Assembly: GCF_004197395.1 (NCBI RefSeq)
Contig: NZ_SELS01000001.1
Span: forward strand, 62,001 to 126,000
Source of the DNA: Paraburkholderia sp. UYCP14C
GTDB lineage: Bacteria > Pseudomonadota > Gammaproteobacteria > Burkholderiales > Burkholderiaceae
Direction of reading: 5' to 3'
DNA length: 64,000 bases
Shown here one piece after another: positions 44,992 through 53,538 of this stretch. Position numbers and translations under genes: made by a program. The notes below the pieces were generated by a model. It had not been told where the DNA came from. It ran no database searches and saw only the letters and a program-made list of their open reading frames with translations. Every line of letters starts with the position of its first letter. The first letter of the stretch is position 1.

Positions 44992-45089
44992 TGGCGGCAA
45001 CCACGTGCGGATGGATCGGCTCCTCATCTGTTCCTTGGGGGCACCTACAATATCCCGACCGAACGGTGCAACTAACCGAAGGAATGCTC

Positions 45090-46172
45090 ATGTCACCTCC
45101 CCATCTGTCCGACCCCGTTCCACGTCCCGCGCCCTCTACCGATCTGTTCGATCAGCAACGCGAAGATTGGCGTCGCGACCCGCAGGTCGCGTTCGACGCG
45201 TGGCTCGCGAAGCAGCATTTCCGTCGCTCTTCGGCGTTGGTCTATCAGGCGCAGTGGGGGCAGTTTCTCGATTGGCTCGGTGCGCGGCAACAAAGCCTCG
45301 CGACGGTCGACACGCCCGCGATCGCCGAATTCGTTGCCGGCCTCGAGATCCGTAAAACGCAACGGATCCGCTATCTAAGGCTCATCGAGCGTGTGCTCGA
45401 TCACGTGCGCGAGATCGAATCGGCGTCGACCAACCCGGCTCGTTTCATCGCTCAGGATGGAGAGGCCGCGTGGCGCAATGCGCGCGACAATGAGCCGACC
45501 GGGTTTCTCACCCATGCGGAACGCACTGCTTTGGTCGCGCGCCTGTTCGCGCCGTTGCCGGCGTTGTCGACCGCGCAGCGCTGGAGAGAGCGACGCGATC
45601 GCGCGTTGATCGCCGTGTTTCTGGGTGGAGGATTGAAGACCGGCGAAGCTGGAGCGCTTACGGTTAGTTGCGTGAGGGAGGGCTCGCCATGGGTCACGAT
45701 CGAGTCCGCCAATCCGATGCTGACGCGGCGCACGCGGCTCGCACCGTTCGCAACGGCAATTCTTGATGCGTGGCTCGCCGAACGTCGGCTGACGGAGCTG
45801 GCCGGCAACCTCGTGTTTCCCGCGTCACCGTCCGGCAGGCCGATGCACAAGGCCACGATGCTCCGCGCGGTGGATGCGCTCGTCGAGGCAGCGGGAATTG
45901 CCGCGTCACGTCAATCGCGCGCGAGTCCGCAGACCTTGCGCAACACCTTTGCGGCGGACCTTTTCGAAAGCGGGGTGGAGGCGGAACAGGTCGGTCAATG
46001 GCTCGGCTTCGTGCAGGCGGTGTCTTCGAACCGGCTATATCGCGCGTGGCAAACGTGGATCGATCAGCAGGATGCGCCCGTAACGGAGGAGCCGGATCCG
46101 GCGGCGGCGCCATTGGCCGAGCCCCGGCGTGACGGGCGTTTGACGAGGAAAACGGGAGCCGGCGAGCCCTGA
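45090..46172 (+). CDS. Degenerate tyrosine recombinase (XerC/D-like)
   Basis: 360 residues from ATG 45090 (AAGGA seven bases upstream). The N-terminal SAM-like core-binding domain (about 15-105) has FDAWLAKQHFRRSSALVYQA. The catalytic domain follows, but key residues differ from active recombinases: the first arginine motif reads GGGLKTGEAGAL (Lys for Arg), the H-x-x-R box reads SPQTLRNTFAADLFESG (Gln for His, Arg kept), and the tyrosine is present in SSNRLYRAWQ. It may be a DNA-binding relative or have altered chemistry. Next to the chromid origin, so a dimer-resolution or partition role is plausible. Confidence 0.75.
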   Translation: MSPPHLSDPVPRPAPSTDLFDQQREDWRRDPQVAFDAWLAKQHFRRSSALVYQAQWGQFLDWLGARQQSLATVDTPAIAEFVAGLEIRKTQRIRYLRLIERVLDHVREIESASTNPARFIAQDGEAAWRNARDNEPTGFLTHAERTALVARLFAPLPALSTAQRWRERRDRALIAVFLGGGLKTGEAGALTVSCVREGSPWVTIESANPMLTRRTRLAPFATAILDAWLAERRLTELAGNLVFPASPSGRPMHKATMLRAVDALVEAAGIAASRQSRASPQTLRNTFAADLFESGVEAEQVGQWLGFVQAVSSNRLYRAWQTWIDQQDAPVTEEPDPAAAPLAEPRRDGRLTRKTGAGEP

Positions 46173-46207
46173 AGATCCTCACCGTCGGGGTCCCGAATTT
46201 CCTCACC
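46166..46207 (-). repeat. Two iteron-like 18-mers between recombinase and KfrA-like gene
   Basis: Reverse copies at 46166-46183 and 46190-46207 (GTCCCGAATTTCCTCACC), in the convergent spacer. The first overlaps the end of the recombinase gene. Confidence 0.65.
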
Positions 46208-46242
46208 TTTGGTGTTTTTTCCGTTGGGTTGGCCGCTCGTGG

Positions 46243-47472
46243 TTAACGCATCGTGTCGACGGAGCGGGACGACGGCGCGGTGGACGGGTCATTCGACAGA
46301 AACTGGTTCACCGCCGCGAGCCTCGATTCGCCGAGGCCGGAAGAGTGCTCGCATTCCGGGCAAAGCAGTTCGAAACGGTGATCGACCTGCGACAGCTCCG
46401 GTTCACCTTCCTCGCATTTCGGACAGCGCGCGGGCAGCGTCACATGGCCATCGGCCGCGGTGCCGATCATGCCCAACTCTTCGCTCGTGAGTCGCCCCTC
46501 ACTGACCAGCGAGCACAGCAGCACGGCGATGGCCGGATCGATGCCCTGCTGGCCACGCAGCGCGGCGAGTTCCTTCGTCAACGCGTCGACTTCGTCCGAC
46601 TGCTCGCGAAGCTGCGAGTCGAGCCGGTCGGCGCGCGCCTTGGCGGCGGCAATCTGCTGAATGAACTCGAATTCCTTGCGGCTCGCATCCCGCACGCCGG
46701 ACTGATACGTCGCGGCCATGCTACGCAGCGAGTCGAGTTCGACCAGCATCGGCTTGACCCGCCGCTCCGCTTCGGCCACCGCATCCTTGATCTGCTGTGC
46801 ATAGTGCTCGGTGCTTTGCCGCAATTCGACATGCAAAGCGTCGATCCGGTCGCGCAACGCCGCATTGGTGGTCTGTTCGTTTTCGAGCCGTTGCCGCAGC
46901 GCCTCGTTTTCCTGGTCGAGCCGGCGGGTGGTTGCCTGCATGCCTTCGAGGTGAACGCTGCCGTGCGTAGTCGCGCTCGATAGCTGGGTTTCAAGCGCGC
47001 GAACCCGCTCCCACGCGGCTTCAGTGCGCGCTTCGCTGCGCCTGATCGCGTCGTCGGCCGCATCCCGACGAATTTCCGCGTCGCGTACGCGCAGGTCGGC
47101 GGCACTGATCTGCGCGCGGATTTCTTCACGTTCGCCGTCGAGCGATGCTTTGGCCTGAGCGACCGCTTCTTCGAATAGCGCGCCGAGCAGTTCGCCGGCG
47201 CGATCCTCAAGTGCCTTCGGTATCGCACCTGCTCCGACCTTGACGCGCGACACGTTGCGAATACGCTCCCAGAAATGATCGATGTCTTTAGGGATATCGC
47301 TCGCGCTGCCGGTCTGCGTGAGATCGCGCACTGCGGCCATCGATGGTCGGATGCCGAGATCGAAGAAGAGTCGCTTGCATGCATGCAGCGACAGATCCTG
47401 CCGGCGCACGCCTTGCGCGCGCATCGTTTCAAGCTCATTGCGAATGGCTTGCCGCTCCTGATCCAGATTCAT
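46243..47472 (-). CDS. KfrA-like DNA-binding coiled-coil protein with C-terminal zinc-ribbon motif
   Basis: 409 residues. Residues about 1-100 form a KfrA-type N-terminal DNA-binding domain (MRAQGVRRQDLSLHACKRLF, IPKDIDHFWERIRNVSRVKV). A long heptad-rich coiled coil follows (about 110-310, many Glu/Arg/Ala). Near the C-terminus two CxxC pairs, ARCPKCEEGE and ELLCPECEHS, 23 residues apart, look like a zinc ribbon, which plasmid KfrA proteins I know do not have. KfrA proteins help plasmid partition. Divergent from the iteron array and rep gene, so it is well placed to bind the origin. Confidence 0.72.
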   Translation of the reverse strand: MNLDQERQAIRNELETMRAQGVRRQDLSLHACKRLFFDLGIRPSMAAVRDLTQTGSASDIPKDIDHFWERIRNVSRVKVGAGAIPKALEDRAGELLGALFEEAVAQAKASLDGEREEIRAQISAADLRVRDAEIRRDAADDAIRRSEARTEAAWERVRALETQLSSATTHGSVHLEGMQATTRRLDQENEALRQRLENEQTTNAALRDRIDALHVELRQSTEHYAQQIKDAVAEAERRVKPMLVELDSLRSMAATYQSGVRDASRKEFEFIQQIAAAKARADRLDSQLREQSDEVDALTKELAALRGQQGIDPAIAVLLCSLVSEGRLTSEELGMIGTAADGHVTLPARCPKCEEGEPELSQVDHRFELLCPECEHSSGLGESRLAAVNQFLSNDPSTAPSSRSVDTMR

Positions 47473-47620
47473 ATTGACCTCGATGTGGCTCGAATTGGAT
47501 GGATCATAACAATTTACGTAGTGTTTGCTACCGATTTATCAGTGGCGAACGGATTGACGTATACAGACGGGCTTTAGCGAACAAATTGCGGTTGTAAACA
47601 CGCGAGTGCCATTTTTCTTC

Positions 47621-47748
47621 CGTGAAACAAAACGAAGAATAGCTAATAAGCCATTGTATTAGAAGCGCTTTATTTGGTTTGCACATGATCGAACACTGTT
47701 TCACGATGGGTCGGCGATAGCTCTGGGTTGGATAGCCCGTGTTTCACG
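47621..47748. repeat. Three TGTTTCACG blocks (half of a canonical parS)
   Basis: CGTGAAACA (47621-47629, reverse), TGTTTCACG (47697-47705) and TGTTTCACG (47740-47748), all within 128 bases of the AT-rich origin segment. Each is the left half of the widespread chromosomal parS TGTTTCACGTGAAACA. Could be sites for a ParB, the KfrA-like protein or another origin factor. Confidence 0.5.
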
Positions 47749-47858
47749 AGACTCGCGGGGTGTAAGGCTTGAGAGTAATAAAAGTAAACACCTTTGAACC
47801 CTTGTTAAAAACGTTAACGACTCGGCAAACCCTTATCTGGCGGGGCTTTCAGCCTGGC

Positions 47859-48883
47859 AAGGTGAAGCTTTGCGGGAGACTTGGTGAGACTCTGCGGGAA
47901 ACTCGAGTGATGGGGTTCGGGGAGCTCGGTGAGCGGGTGCGGGACGCAACGTGAGCGGGTTCAGGAAAGGCTGTATACGTGGGGTTCGGGCAAAGGTGAG
48001 GTTTTGCGGGACTTCGCAGCCGCTAAACGCCCGACTGCCCTCGAAAGTACCTGGTCGGTTCGGTTTGCACCAAGGTGAGCGTTTTCAGGAGGTTCGCGAA
48101 CGTGCTTTTTTGGGCATGTTTTAGGGCGGTTAACCGCTTTGGTGAGCCGAGGCGGGAGAAAACGTCAAACGAAGGTGAGATTTTTCGGGGCGTCGGGGCC
48201 CAATTTGCTTTCTTGTTGAGCATTCACACTGCTGAGGTGAGGTTTTACGGGAGCGAATGTGGATTGCGACGCCTTGATTGCCCGAACGACTCGCCAGCGG
48301 GAACCGCTCGCGACTGGAAAGGTGAGGGGATTCGGGGAACTGGCTCATGGGCCGGATCCGCAAGCTGGTTTGGCTGGCGATTCCGCAAAACGTGAGGCTT
48401 TTCGGGGGACTTTGGATAGCGTTCTATGCGCTAAGGTGAGGAAATTCGGGACCGAAACGGAGGCTGCGGGCCGGAAATGCCCGGCTGATGGCGAATTGCG
48501 AACGTCGGTATACCCAGTCTCTGGCTGTAAAGGTGAGGCTTTTCGGGAGATCCACGGCGAGGAAATGAAAAGTGCTGCGGTGCGAAAAACAGGCTTAAGG
48601 TGAGGTTTTACGGGGAGGTTCGACGTTCAAGCGTTAGACGGAATTGTTGCAAGTCATTGAAAACATGGACTTTGTTGTTGTCCGGTAGTAAAGGTGAGGG
48701 TTTTCAGGAGTTCTTTGGAGCGGGGCGCCGGGGGCTCCAGAAACCTCAAAGGTGAGGCTTTTCAGGGGATCGCATCGGGGAAATGCGGCACTGGTGCGGT
48801 ATGAGCGCGTGTCGTCACGCACCGATCGGCGGAGCTATGGTGAGCTTTTTCGGGGGCATCGGAACGGTGAGGATTTGCCCGTG
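47859..48883 (+). repeat. Main iteron array of the origin
   Basis: Forward repeats of consensus GGTGAGGNTTTTCGGGAG. Clear copies start at 47861, 47883, 47928, 47950, 47995, 48074, 48141, 48174, 48236, 48321, 48391, 48435, 48532, 48599, 48693, 48751 and 48839; weak ones at 47905 and 48866. The period is about 22 at the left and grows to 40-100 bases. The best copy (48532, AAAGGTGAGGCTTTTCGGGAG extended by three bases at the 5' end) equals the distal copies at 14.3 kb. Such arrays bind RepB-family initiators. Confidence 0.85.
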
Positions 48884-49330
48884 GCTCGATCTCCCCTTTG
48901 TGCGGGAGCTTCGGACGAAGCTCGAAGGCGAATTGCGCCGTCAGAACGAGCAGCCGGTGGGGAAACGGGAGACCGGTGGTTAGCGCCTGGCTCTATGTGG
49001 TTGATGAGGACCAAATCGTCCCCTCAGGCACTACGCCGGTGAGCGGAGCGACCGACAATCGATGCACTCATTGACCGGCCGGCAACGCGCCGATCGTCGC
49101 GCCGCGCCACGGGCCACACGACTGACCTGCTTTTGGCGTGATGCAAGCCGCGGGAGCTATCGGGCTTTGCCAATACGGTGCGGGCATTTCATCTATCGAT
49201 CGAGGCTTTCCGTTGCCGGCAGCACGCGTGCATCGACGAAGCGGTTGCGAGGCCGCGCGACCAGGCCCTAATCCGATCCGGACACCGTCCGTTTGCGCGA
49301 GGTCTCGAAAACATCCGTGAAAATTTTTGA

Positions 49331-49460
49331 GGTGAGATGATTCGGGATCAAAGGCTCCCCGTTCCGGTATGCAAGCAAACCCACCTGATTCGCAAACGCC
49401 GCGACCGGCAAGGAGAGCCTGATCGTGGCGACACGCAGCCGAGGTGAGGGTTTTCGGGAT
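49331..49460 (+). repeat. Promoter-proximal iterons upstream of rep
   Basis: GGTGAGATGATTCGGGAT at 49331-49348 and GGTGAGGGTTTTCGGGAT at 49443-49460, plus weak GGTGAG blocks at 49468 and 49506. They lie within 250 bases of the rep start and could let Rep repress its own promoter. Confidence 0.7.
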
Positions 49461-49580
49461 TGGCTCGAGGTGAGTTGAGCCCCGTAAACTCGCTTCACCG
49501 GCAATGGTGAGATGGGCGCTATAGACGCGTATCACCACAGCCGGTATGCTCTCGCGAAATCCCCCTCCTCACCCCGACGC

Positions 49581-50930
49581 ATGGCCACGAAGCGCGCGAA
49601 AAAGACCGATGTTGTCAGCCCGAGCTCGGCTGAGTTGCGCAAAGCCGTCGAGGCGATCGCGATCCAGCCGAAGAGCGGCAAGATCACGCTGCTCACGCGC
49701 AAGCTGTTTAACGTGTTGCTCGCGGTGGCCCAGCAAGCGGATGAGTCTGGCGACACCTACCGGGCGCTGCTGTCCGACATCGTCGCCAATTCCGCGTTCG
49801 ATTCCAATGACACCGCGCTCGTCAAGGAGCACCTGCGCCGCATGGTGTCGGTGCAGGTCGAGTGGAGCACCGGCACGTCGAGTCAGAAGCCCGGCCGCAA
49901 ATGGGGTATTTCGACGCTGATCGCGGACGCGGAAATTCTCGAAGATCCGACCACGCGTCGCGTCTGGGTCGAGTTTTCGTTTGCGCCGAAGATCAAGAAG
50001 AAGCTGCTCGATCCGGTTCAATATGCGCGTCTGAGTTTGCAGTTCCAGAGCCAGCTGCGCAGCAGCGCGGGCCTCGCGCTGTACGAGATCTGCGTGCGCT
50101 ACCTGACCAACCCGAGCCATCTGACGATGCGCGAGACTTGGGAATGGTGGCGGCCGATCCTGTCTGGCACGCCGGACACCGAAGCCGGCGACGAAGCGAA
50201 GCGCGAGTACAAGTATTTCAAGCGCGATTACCTGCGCCCGGCCATCGCCGAGGTCAACGCGGTCACGAACATTTTCGTCGAACTCATCGAGCATCGTGAG
50301 GGTCGGCGCGTTGCCGAAATCCAGTTTCGCGTGACCGAGCGTAAGCAGCCGATGCTCGCGCTCGACGAACATCCGAACGTGTTCGATAGCACGCTGGTCG
50401 ACCGGATGGTGAAGATCGGCATTCCGCTCAAGGAGGCACAGACGCTTTACGCGGACAGCGAGGAGAACCGGATCCGCGCCGCTTTGCAGATGACAGAGCA
50501 GCGGATGCGCAGCACGTCGCTACCGCCAGTGCGCAGCGCGCCGGCGCTGTTCAAGGATGCGCTGAAGAAAGGCTATGCGCCGCCGGTGGAGGCCCTGCCC
50601 GCGAGCGGTGTCGCCAGCAAGGCCGCGGCGTCGCCGGCCGACGATCTGAAGGCGCGTCTGCTCGGCGAATACTCGGCTTACCGTCGCAAGCAGGCCTACG
50701 AGTTGTACAACGAACAGGGCGACTCGGAGCGCGATATCGCGCGGCAGTCGTTCGAGGAAGAAGAATTGCCGGGGCTCGGCACGCACATGCGCGACGACTG
50801 GCGGCGTCGCGGGCTCGACTCGAAGATCGTCGAAACGGCGTTCTTCGACTGGCTCGCACGCAGGACCTGGGGCGAACCCACCGACGGCGATCTGCTCGCC
50901 TTTACGCTGAGCCAGTCGCGCGCGGCCTGA
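49581..50930 (+). CDS. RepB-family (Rep_3) replication initiator of the secondary chromosome
   Basis: 449 residues from ATG 49581; an in-frame ATG at 49512 just after the last GGTGAG would add 23. The basic start MATKRAKKTD is followed by the Rep_3 winged-helix pair: KITLLTRKLFNVLLAVAQQA near residue 35 and SAGLALYEICVRYLTNPSH near residue 180, then YKYFKRDYLRPAIAEVNAVT and IEHREGRRVAEIQF. The C-terminal 130 residues are less conserved. Initiates replication by binding the upstream iterons and opening the AT-rich segment. Convergent with parB across a hairpin. Confidence 0.92.
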   Translation: MATKRAKKTDVVSPSSAELRKAVEAIAIQPKSGKITLLTRKLFNVLLAVAQQADESGDTYRALLSDIVANSAFDSNDTALVKEHLRRMVSVQVEWSTGTSSQKPGRKWGISTLIADAEILEDPTTRRVWVEFSFAPKIKKKLLDPVQYARLSLQFQSQLRSSAGLALYEICVRYLTNPSHLTMRETWEWWRPILSGTPDTEAGDEAKREYKYFKRDYLRPAIAEVNAVTNIFVELIEHREGRRVAEIQFRVTERKQPMLALDEHPNVFDSTLVDRMVKIGIPLKEAQTLYADSEENRIRAALQMTEQRMRSTSLPPVRSAPALFKDALKKGYAPPVEALPASGVASKAAASPADDLKARLLGEYSAYRRKQAYELYNEQGDSERDIARQSFEEEELPGLGTHMRDDWRRRGLDSKIVETAFFDWLARRTWGEPTDGDLLAFTLSQSRAA

Positions 50931-50961
50931 TGGGTCAAATGATGGGCTTCAAAGTCGAGGC

Positions 50962-50981
50962 GGCAGTGCACGCGCACTGCC
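50962..50981. terminator. Bidirectional hairpin between convergent rep and parB
   Basis: GGCAGTGC-ACGC-GCACTGCC, perfect 8-bp stem with a 4-base loop, in the 60-bp gap between the rep and parB stops. No strong T tract on either strand. Confidence 0.6.
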
Positions 50982-50990
50982 CCTCACGTC

Positions 50991-52046
50991 TTACTTCAGC
51001 ATTTTCTCAATCTGCAGCAGGATGTCGTCGCGCTTTTCGCGCGTGAGGCCTTTCAGGCGCAACTCGAGCCGGTCGTCCCCGTATGACTTCAGGTCACCCA
51101 CCGACACCCCGCCGAGCTTGATTTCCAGACGTTGCGCATAGCGCTGGCGGCCGGCTGGTTTGGCGCTCTCCTGCGCAGTCGCCCGGCCTTTGACGATGTC
51201 GGCGACCTGGCGTGTGCTCAGATCGTCGGAAAGGATTCGGTTGATCAGTCGCAGCGTCGCGTCCGCGCCGCGAGCCGTGTGATAGCGGCCCACCTGATAC
51301 GCCATGTTCGAGCCGAAGCGGTCAGGGCGCGCGACCATCTCCTGCATCACGGGTTCCGGGAGCTTGGCGATGGACAGCGCGACGGCAACCGTCGATTCGT
51401 CGAGCCCGAGATGTTCGGCCAGTTCCTTCTGGCTCTGGAAATGCCGCTCGTCCAGAAAGCGTCGCCAGACGACGGCGTTGTCGAACACCGTCTGGGAGTC
51501 GCGCTGCACGTTGAGGTCGTAGCCGAGCTTGTAGCTCTGGATGCCGATCGGCAGATCGATGACGATCGCCTTCACCGACTCCTTGTTCGCTTCTTTCAGC
51601 GCACGCACGCGTCGGCCGCCGTCACTGACGAAGTAGGTGCCGGGGTTGTCGTAGTCGGGAATGACGTGAATTGCCTGCTGCTGTCCCTGCTTCGCCAGAT
51701 TGACGGCGAGCTCCGCAATCGACGACTTCACATAGAAGTACCGTGGGTTGAACGGACTTGGCTTGATGGTTTTGAGCGCCAGTTCGATGACCTGTCCGGG
51801 ACGATAGCCGTGTTCGAGCCGCCACGCGCGGTAGGCCGCCGATTCGTTGTCCGGATCAGGAATCTCGGCGTCCTGTAGACGCGACGGCACGACTGCAGGA
51901 ATCGAACGCCCTGTGATTGCGGGAGTTTTCGCCTCGTTCCTGACCAGACCATCGATTGCATTCAGACGGTCGAGCGCGGTGCGCTTTTCGCTACTGGTCG
52001 TGTCAGGGCGTGCTTGAAAACCTTTGGCGAATTGGGACGGTTTCAT
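50991..52046 (-). CDS. parB: Chromosome/plasmid partitioning protein ParB
   Basis: 351 residues. ParB/Spo0J family CTPase and centromere-binding protein: IKPSPFNPRYFYVKSSIAEL near residue 95, nucleotide-binding SDGGRRVRALKEANKE near residue 140, helix-turn-helix KELAEHLGLDESTVAVALSI near residue 210, and a C-terminal dimerisation region rich in Lys/Leu. Usual motif GERRxR appears here as GGRRVR. It starts 24 bases after the parA stop, and a parS palindrome fills that gap. Loads at the four TTTATGCGCATAAA sites. Confidence 0.94.
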   Translation of the reverse strand: MKPSQFAKGFQARPDTTSSEKRTALDRLNAIDGLVRNEAKTPAITGRSIPAVVPSRLQDAEIPDPDNESAAYRAWRLEHGYRPGQVIELALKTIKPSPFNPRYFYVKSSIAELAVNLAKQGQQQAIHVIPDYDNPGTYFVSDGGRRVRALKEANKESVKAIVIDLPIGIQSYKLGYDLNVQRDSQTVFDNAVVWRRFLDERHFQSQKELAEHLGLDESTVAVALSIAKLPEPVMQEMVARPDRFGSNMAYQVGRYHTARGADATLRLINRILSDDLSTRQVADIVKGRATAQESAKPAGRQRYAQRLEIKLGGVSVGDLKSYGDDRLELRLKGLTREKRDDILLQIEKMLK

Positions 52047-52055
52047 TCAGGGTCC

Positions 52056-52069
52056 TTTATGCGCATAAA
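52056..52069. other. parS centromere site 1 (between parA and parB)
   Basis: TTTATGCGCATAAA, perfect 14-bp palindrome filling most of the 24-bp parA-parB gap, just upstream of the parB start. ParB bound here would also affect parB translation or transcription. Confidence 0.85.
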
Positions 52070-52070
52070 T

Positions 52071-52733
52071 TCAGGGGAGCAAGGCGGCGATCTCGTTGGC
52101 GCACGCCCGTACTTCGAGCGCGGCGAGCTTCGCGCCGCGGTCGTTCATTTGAAGCACCGTTTGCCCTAACGCCATTGCCTGCTTGTAGGCTTCGCGCGTG
52201 GGAATCTGGGTCTTGAGGAGAGGGAAGCCGAGTTCTTCGAGCGCGCGCTTCAGCTCGCGCGTGAGCATGCGTTTCTCTTCCGTCTTGTTGAGCAGGAACA
52301 CCGCGCGCAGATCTTCGTTCATGACCTGCGCTTGCTGGACCAGCTTGACGAGGCCGATGCTCGACCAGTAATCGGCGGGGGACGAGGAGGTTGGGATCAC
52401 CGCGACGCTCGCCGCGAGCAGAACGACGCCGGAGACTTTTTCGGTGATGGAGGGCGGGCAGTCGACGACGATGATGTCGTAGTCAGCCACGAACTTCTTG
52501 ATCTCGCGATGGATCTGGCTGCCTGCTTCGGACAGGTTGACGACGGCGAAGGGAATGCCGATGTCGCCGTCGGAGGCAGCGCTGGCCCAGTGAATCAGGG
52601 TGTTCTGACCATCCGCGTCGACGACGAGAACGCGTTTGCCTTTCTCGTGAAATGCAGCGCCGAGATGCATCGCGATGGTGCTCTTCCCGACCCCGCCTTT
52701 CTGCTGTGTTACCGCGATGATTTCTGCCGCCAA
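52071..52733 (-). CDS. parA: Partitioning ATPase ParA (small, MinD/type Ib-like)
   Basis: 220 residues. Deviant Walker A KGGVGKST with signature lysine K12 and K17, switch I DADGQNTLIHWA, and Walker B IIVVDCPPS. There is no N-terminal DNA-binding extension, so it is the short ParA form. Forms a dynamic ATP-dependent gradient on the nucleoid that moves ParB-parS complexes. Cotranscribed with parB. Upstream region 52734-53400 carries three parS sites. Confidence 0.95.
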   Translation of the reverse strand: MAAEIIAVTQQKGGVGKSTIAMHLGAAFHEKGKRVLVVDADGQNTLIHWASAASDGDIGIPFAVVNLSEAGSQIHREIKKFVADYDIIVVDCPPSITEKVSGVVLLAASVAVIPTSSSPADYWSSIGLVKLVQQAQVMNEDLRAVFLLNKTEEKRMLTRELKRALEELGFPLLKTQIPTREAYKQAMALGQTVLQMNDRGAKLAALEVRACANEIAALLP

Positions 52734-52837
52734 ATTTCACCTCCTCTTTTTAGACGCAAATGGATTTTACCTGGTCGAATTGCTATTTCAAATGATTTAA
52801 GTAAGTGAAATTCGGAAATAGGCCATTCGGCAAAGGG

Positions 52838-52851
52838 TTTATGCGCATAAA
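52838..52851. other. parS centromere site 2
   Basis: TTTATGCGCATAAA, perfect palindrome, 105 bases upstream of the parA start. Identical core to sites at 52056, 53064 and 53384. Confidence 0.87.
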
Positions 52852-53063
52852 GAGGCATTGGAGGTGGGCCCGGGTCTTGCGCGAGACGCGAGGAAGCGTC
52901 GACTGACACTTAAGCGTTGCCGATCGCTGTGTGACGGAGGGGAAGGGACAGGAGTTGGTGCTCGCGTACCGCGTGCACGGGTGTTGGCGAGTGTTCGCGA
53001 TTCTCAGGATGATCCGCTGTGAAAAGGAGCTCGCGCATCTGAATAACCAAAGCGCTGTCAGAC

Positions 53064-53077
53064 TTTATGCGCATAAA
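53064..53077. other. parS centromere site 3
   Basis: TTTATGCGCATAAA, perfect palindrome, 70 bases left of the 7-bp satellite. Confidence 0.87.
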
Positions 53078-53146
53078 GGTCGCGTGGTAGTAGCCCGGAG
53101 AGAGCATTCGCCATGGACTCGCCCGGCTTCGCTCTTCCCCGGACCC

Positions 53147-53256
53147 AAGCGGCAAGCGGCAAGCGGCAAGCGGCAAGCGGCAAGCGGCAAGCGGCAAGCG
53201 GCAAGCGGCAAGCGGCAAGCGGCAAGCGGCAAGCGGCAAGCGGCAAGCGGCAAGCG
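53147..53256. repeat. Tandem 7-bp satellite (AAGCGGC)x15.7
   Basis: Fifteen perfect copies of AAGCGGC plus AAGCG with no interruption, between parS sites 3 and 4. The unit is not a multiple of three and no gene reads through it. Copy number is likely variable by slippage. Confidence 0.95.
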
Positions 53257-53382
53257 TGCCGCCCGCCGATGCTTCATCCGCGCGGGCATATAGGTTGTTG
53301 TTTGTACTGCGCCCGTGCGAGCAGCCGCTGAACTCAGGCTGCCACCATCAACCGGCTCCCACTCGGCCCAAAGGCAGCGTCA

Positions 53383-53398
53383 GTTTATGCGCATAAAC
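53383..53398. other. parS centromere site 4 (16-bp form)
   Basis: GTTTATGCGCATAAAC, a perfect 16-bp palindrome, which I recall as the parS reported for chromosome 2 of Burkholderia cenocepacia. It lies 141 bases upstream of arsC. Confidence 0.88.
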
Positions 53399-53538
53399 CG
53401 ACCCACCCCACCGCTCGTTCAAACAACGTGCACGCCAGGCAGTCATCCCGCGCCAAGCCATCGAGTCACCCGCTAAAATTCCCGAACCCTCCAAACCGTC
53501 AACCACACCCTTCAACGGCACACGCCCTGAACTCAGCC

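Larger units (their letters stand above)
47473..49580. other. Replication origin region of the secondary replicon
   Basis: The 2.1 kb between the divergent KfrA-like gene and rep has no supported gene. 47480-47820 is distinctly AT-rich compared with flanks and is the candidate unwinding region. It holds three TGTTTCACG blocks. 47859-49460 holds about 20 forward iteron-like 18-mers upstream of rep. The gap 48884-49330 has none that I recognise. No perfect DnaA box (TTATCCACA) was seen here. Confidence 0.8.
52734..53538. other. 805-bp centromere region upstream of parA
   Basis: No supported gene. Contains three parS palindromes (52838, 53064, 53384) and a 7-bp tandem array (53147-53256). Reading frames through the array in several registers only encode a Leu-Pro-Ala-Cys-Arg repeat and are artefacts of the satellite. 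Confidence 0.75.

Noticed and set aside
47859-48883. CRISPR array
   Set aside because: The repeats are short (18 bp), degenerate and irregularly spaced, no cas genes are present, and they sit next to a Rep_3 gene. They are iterons.
52910-53331. Several open frames encoding repeated Leu-Pro-Ala-Cys-Arg units
   Set aside because: All are produced by the 7-bp satellite, which reads open in several frames and on both strands. There is no ribosome site or flanking coding signal.
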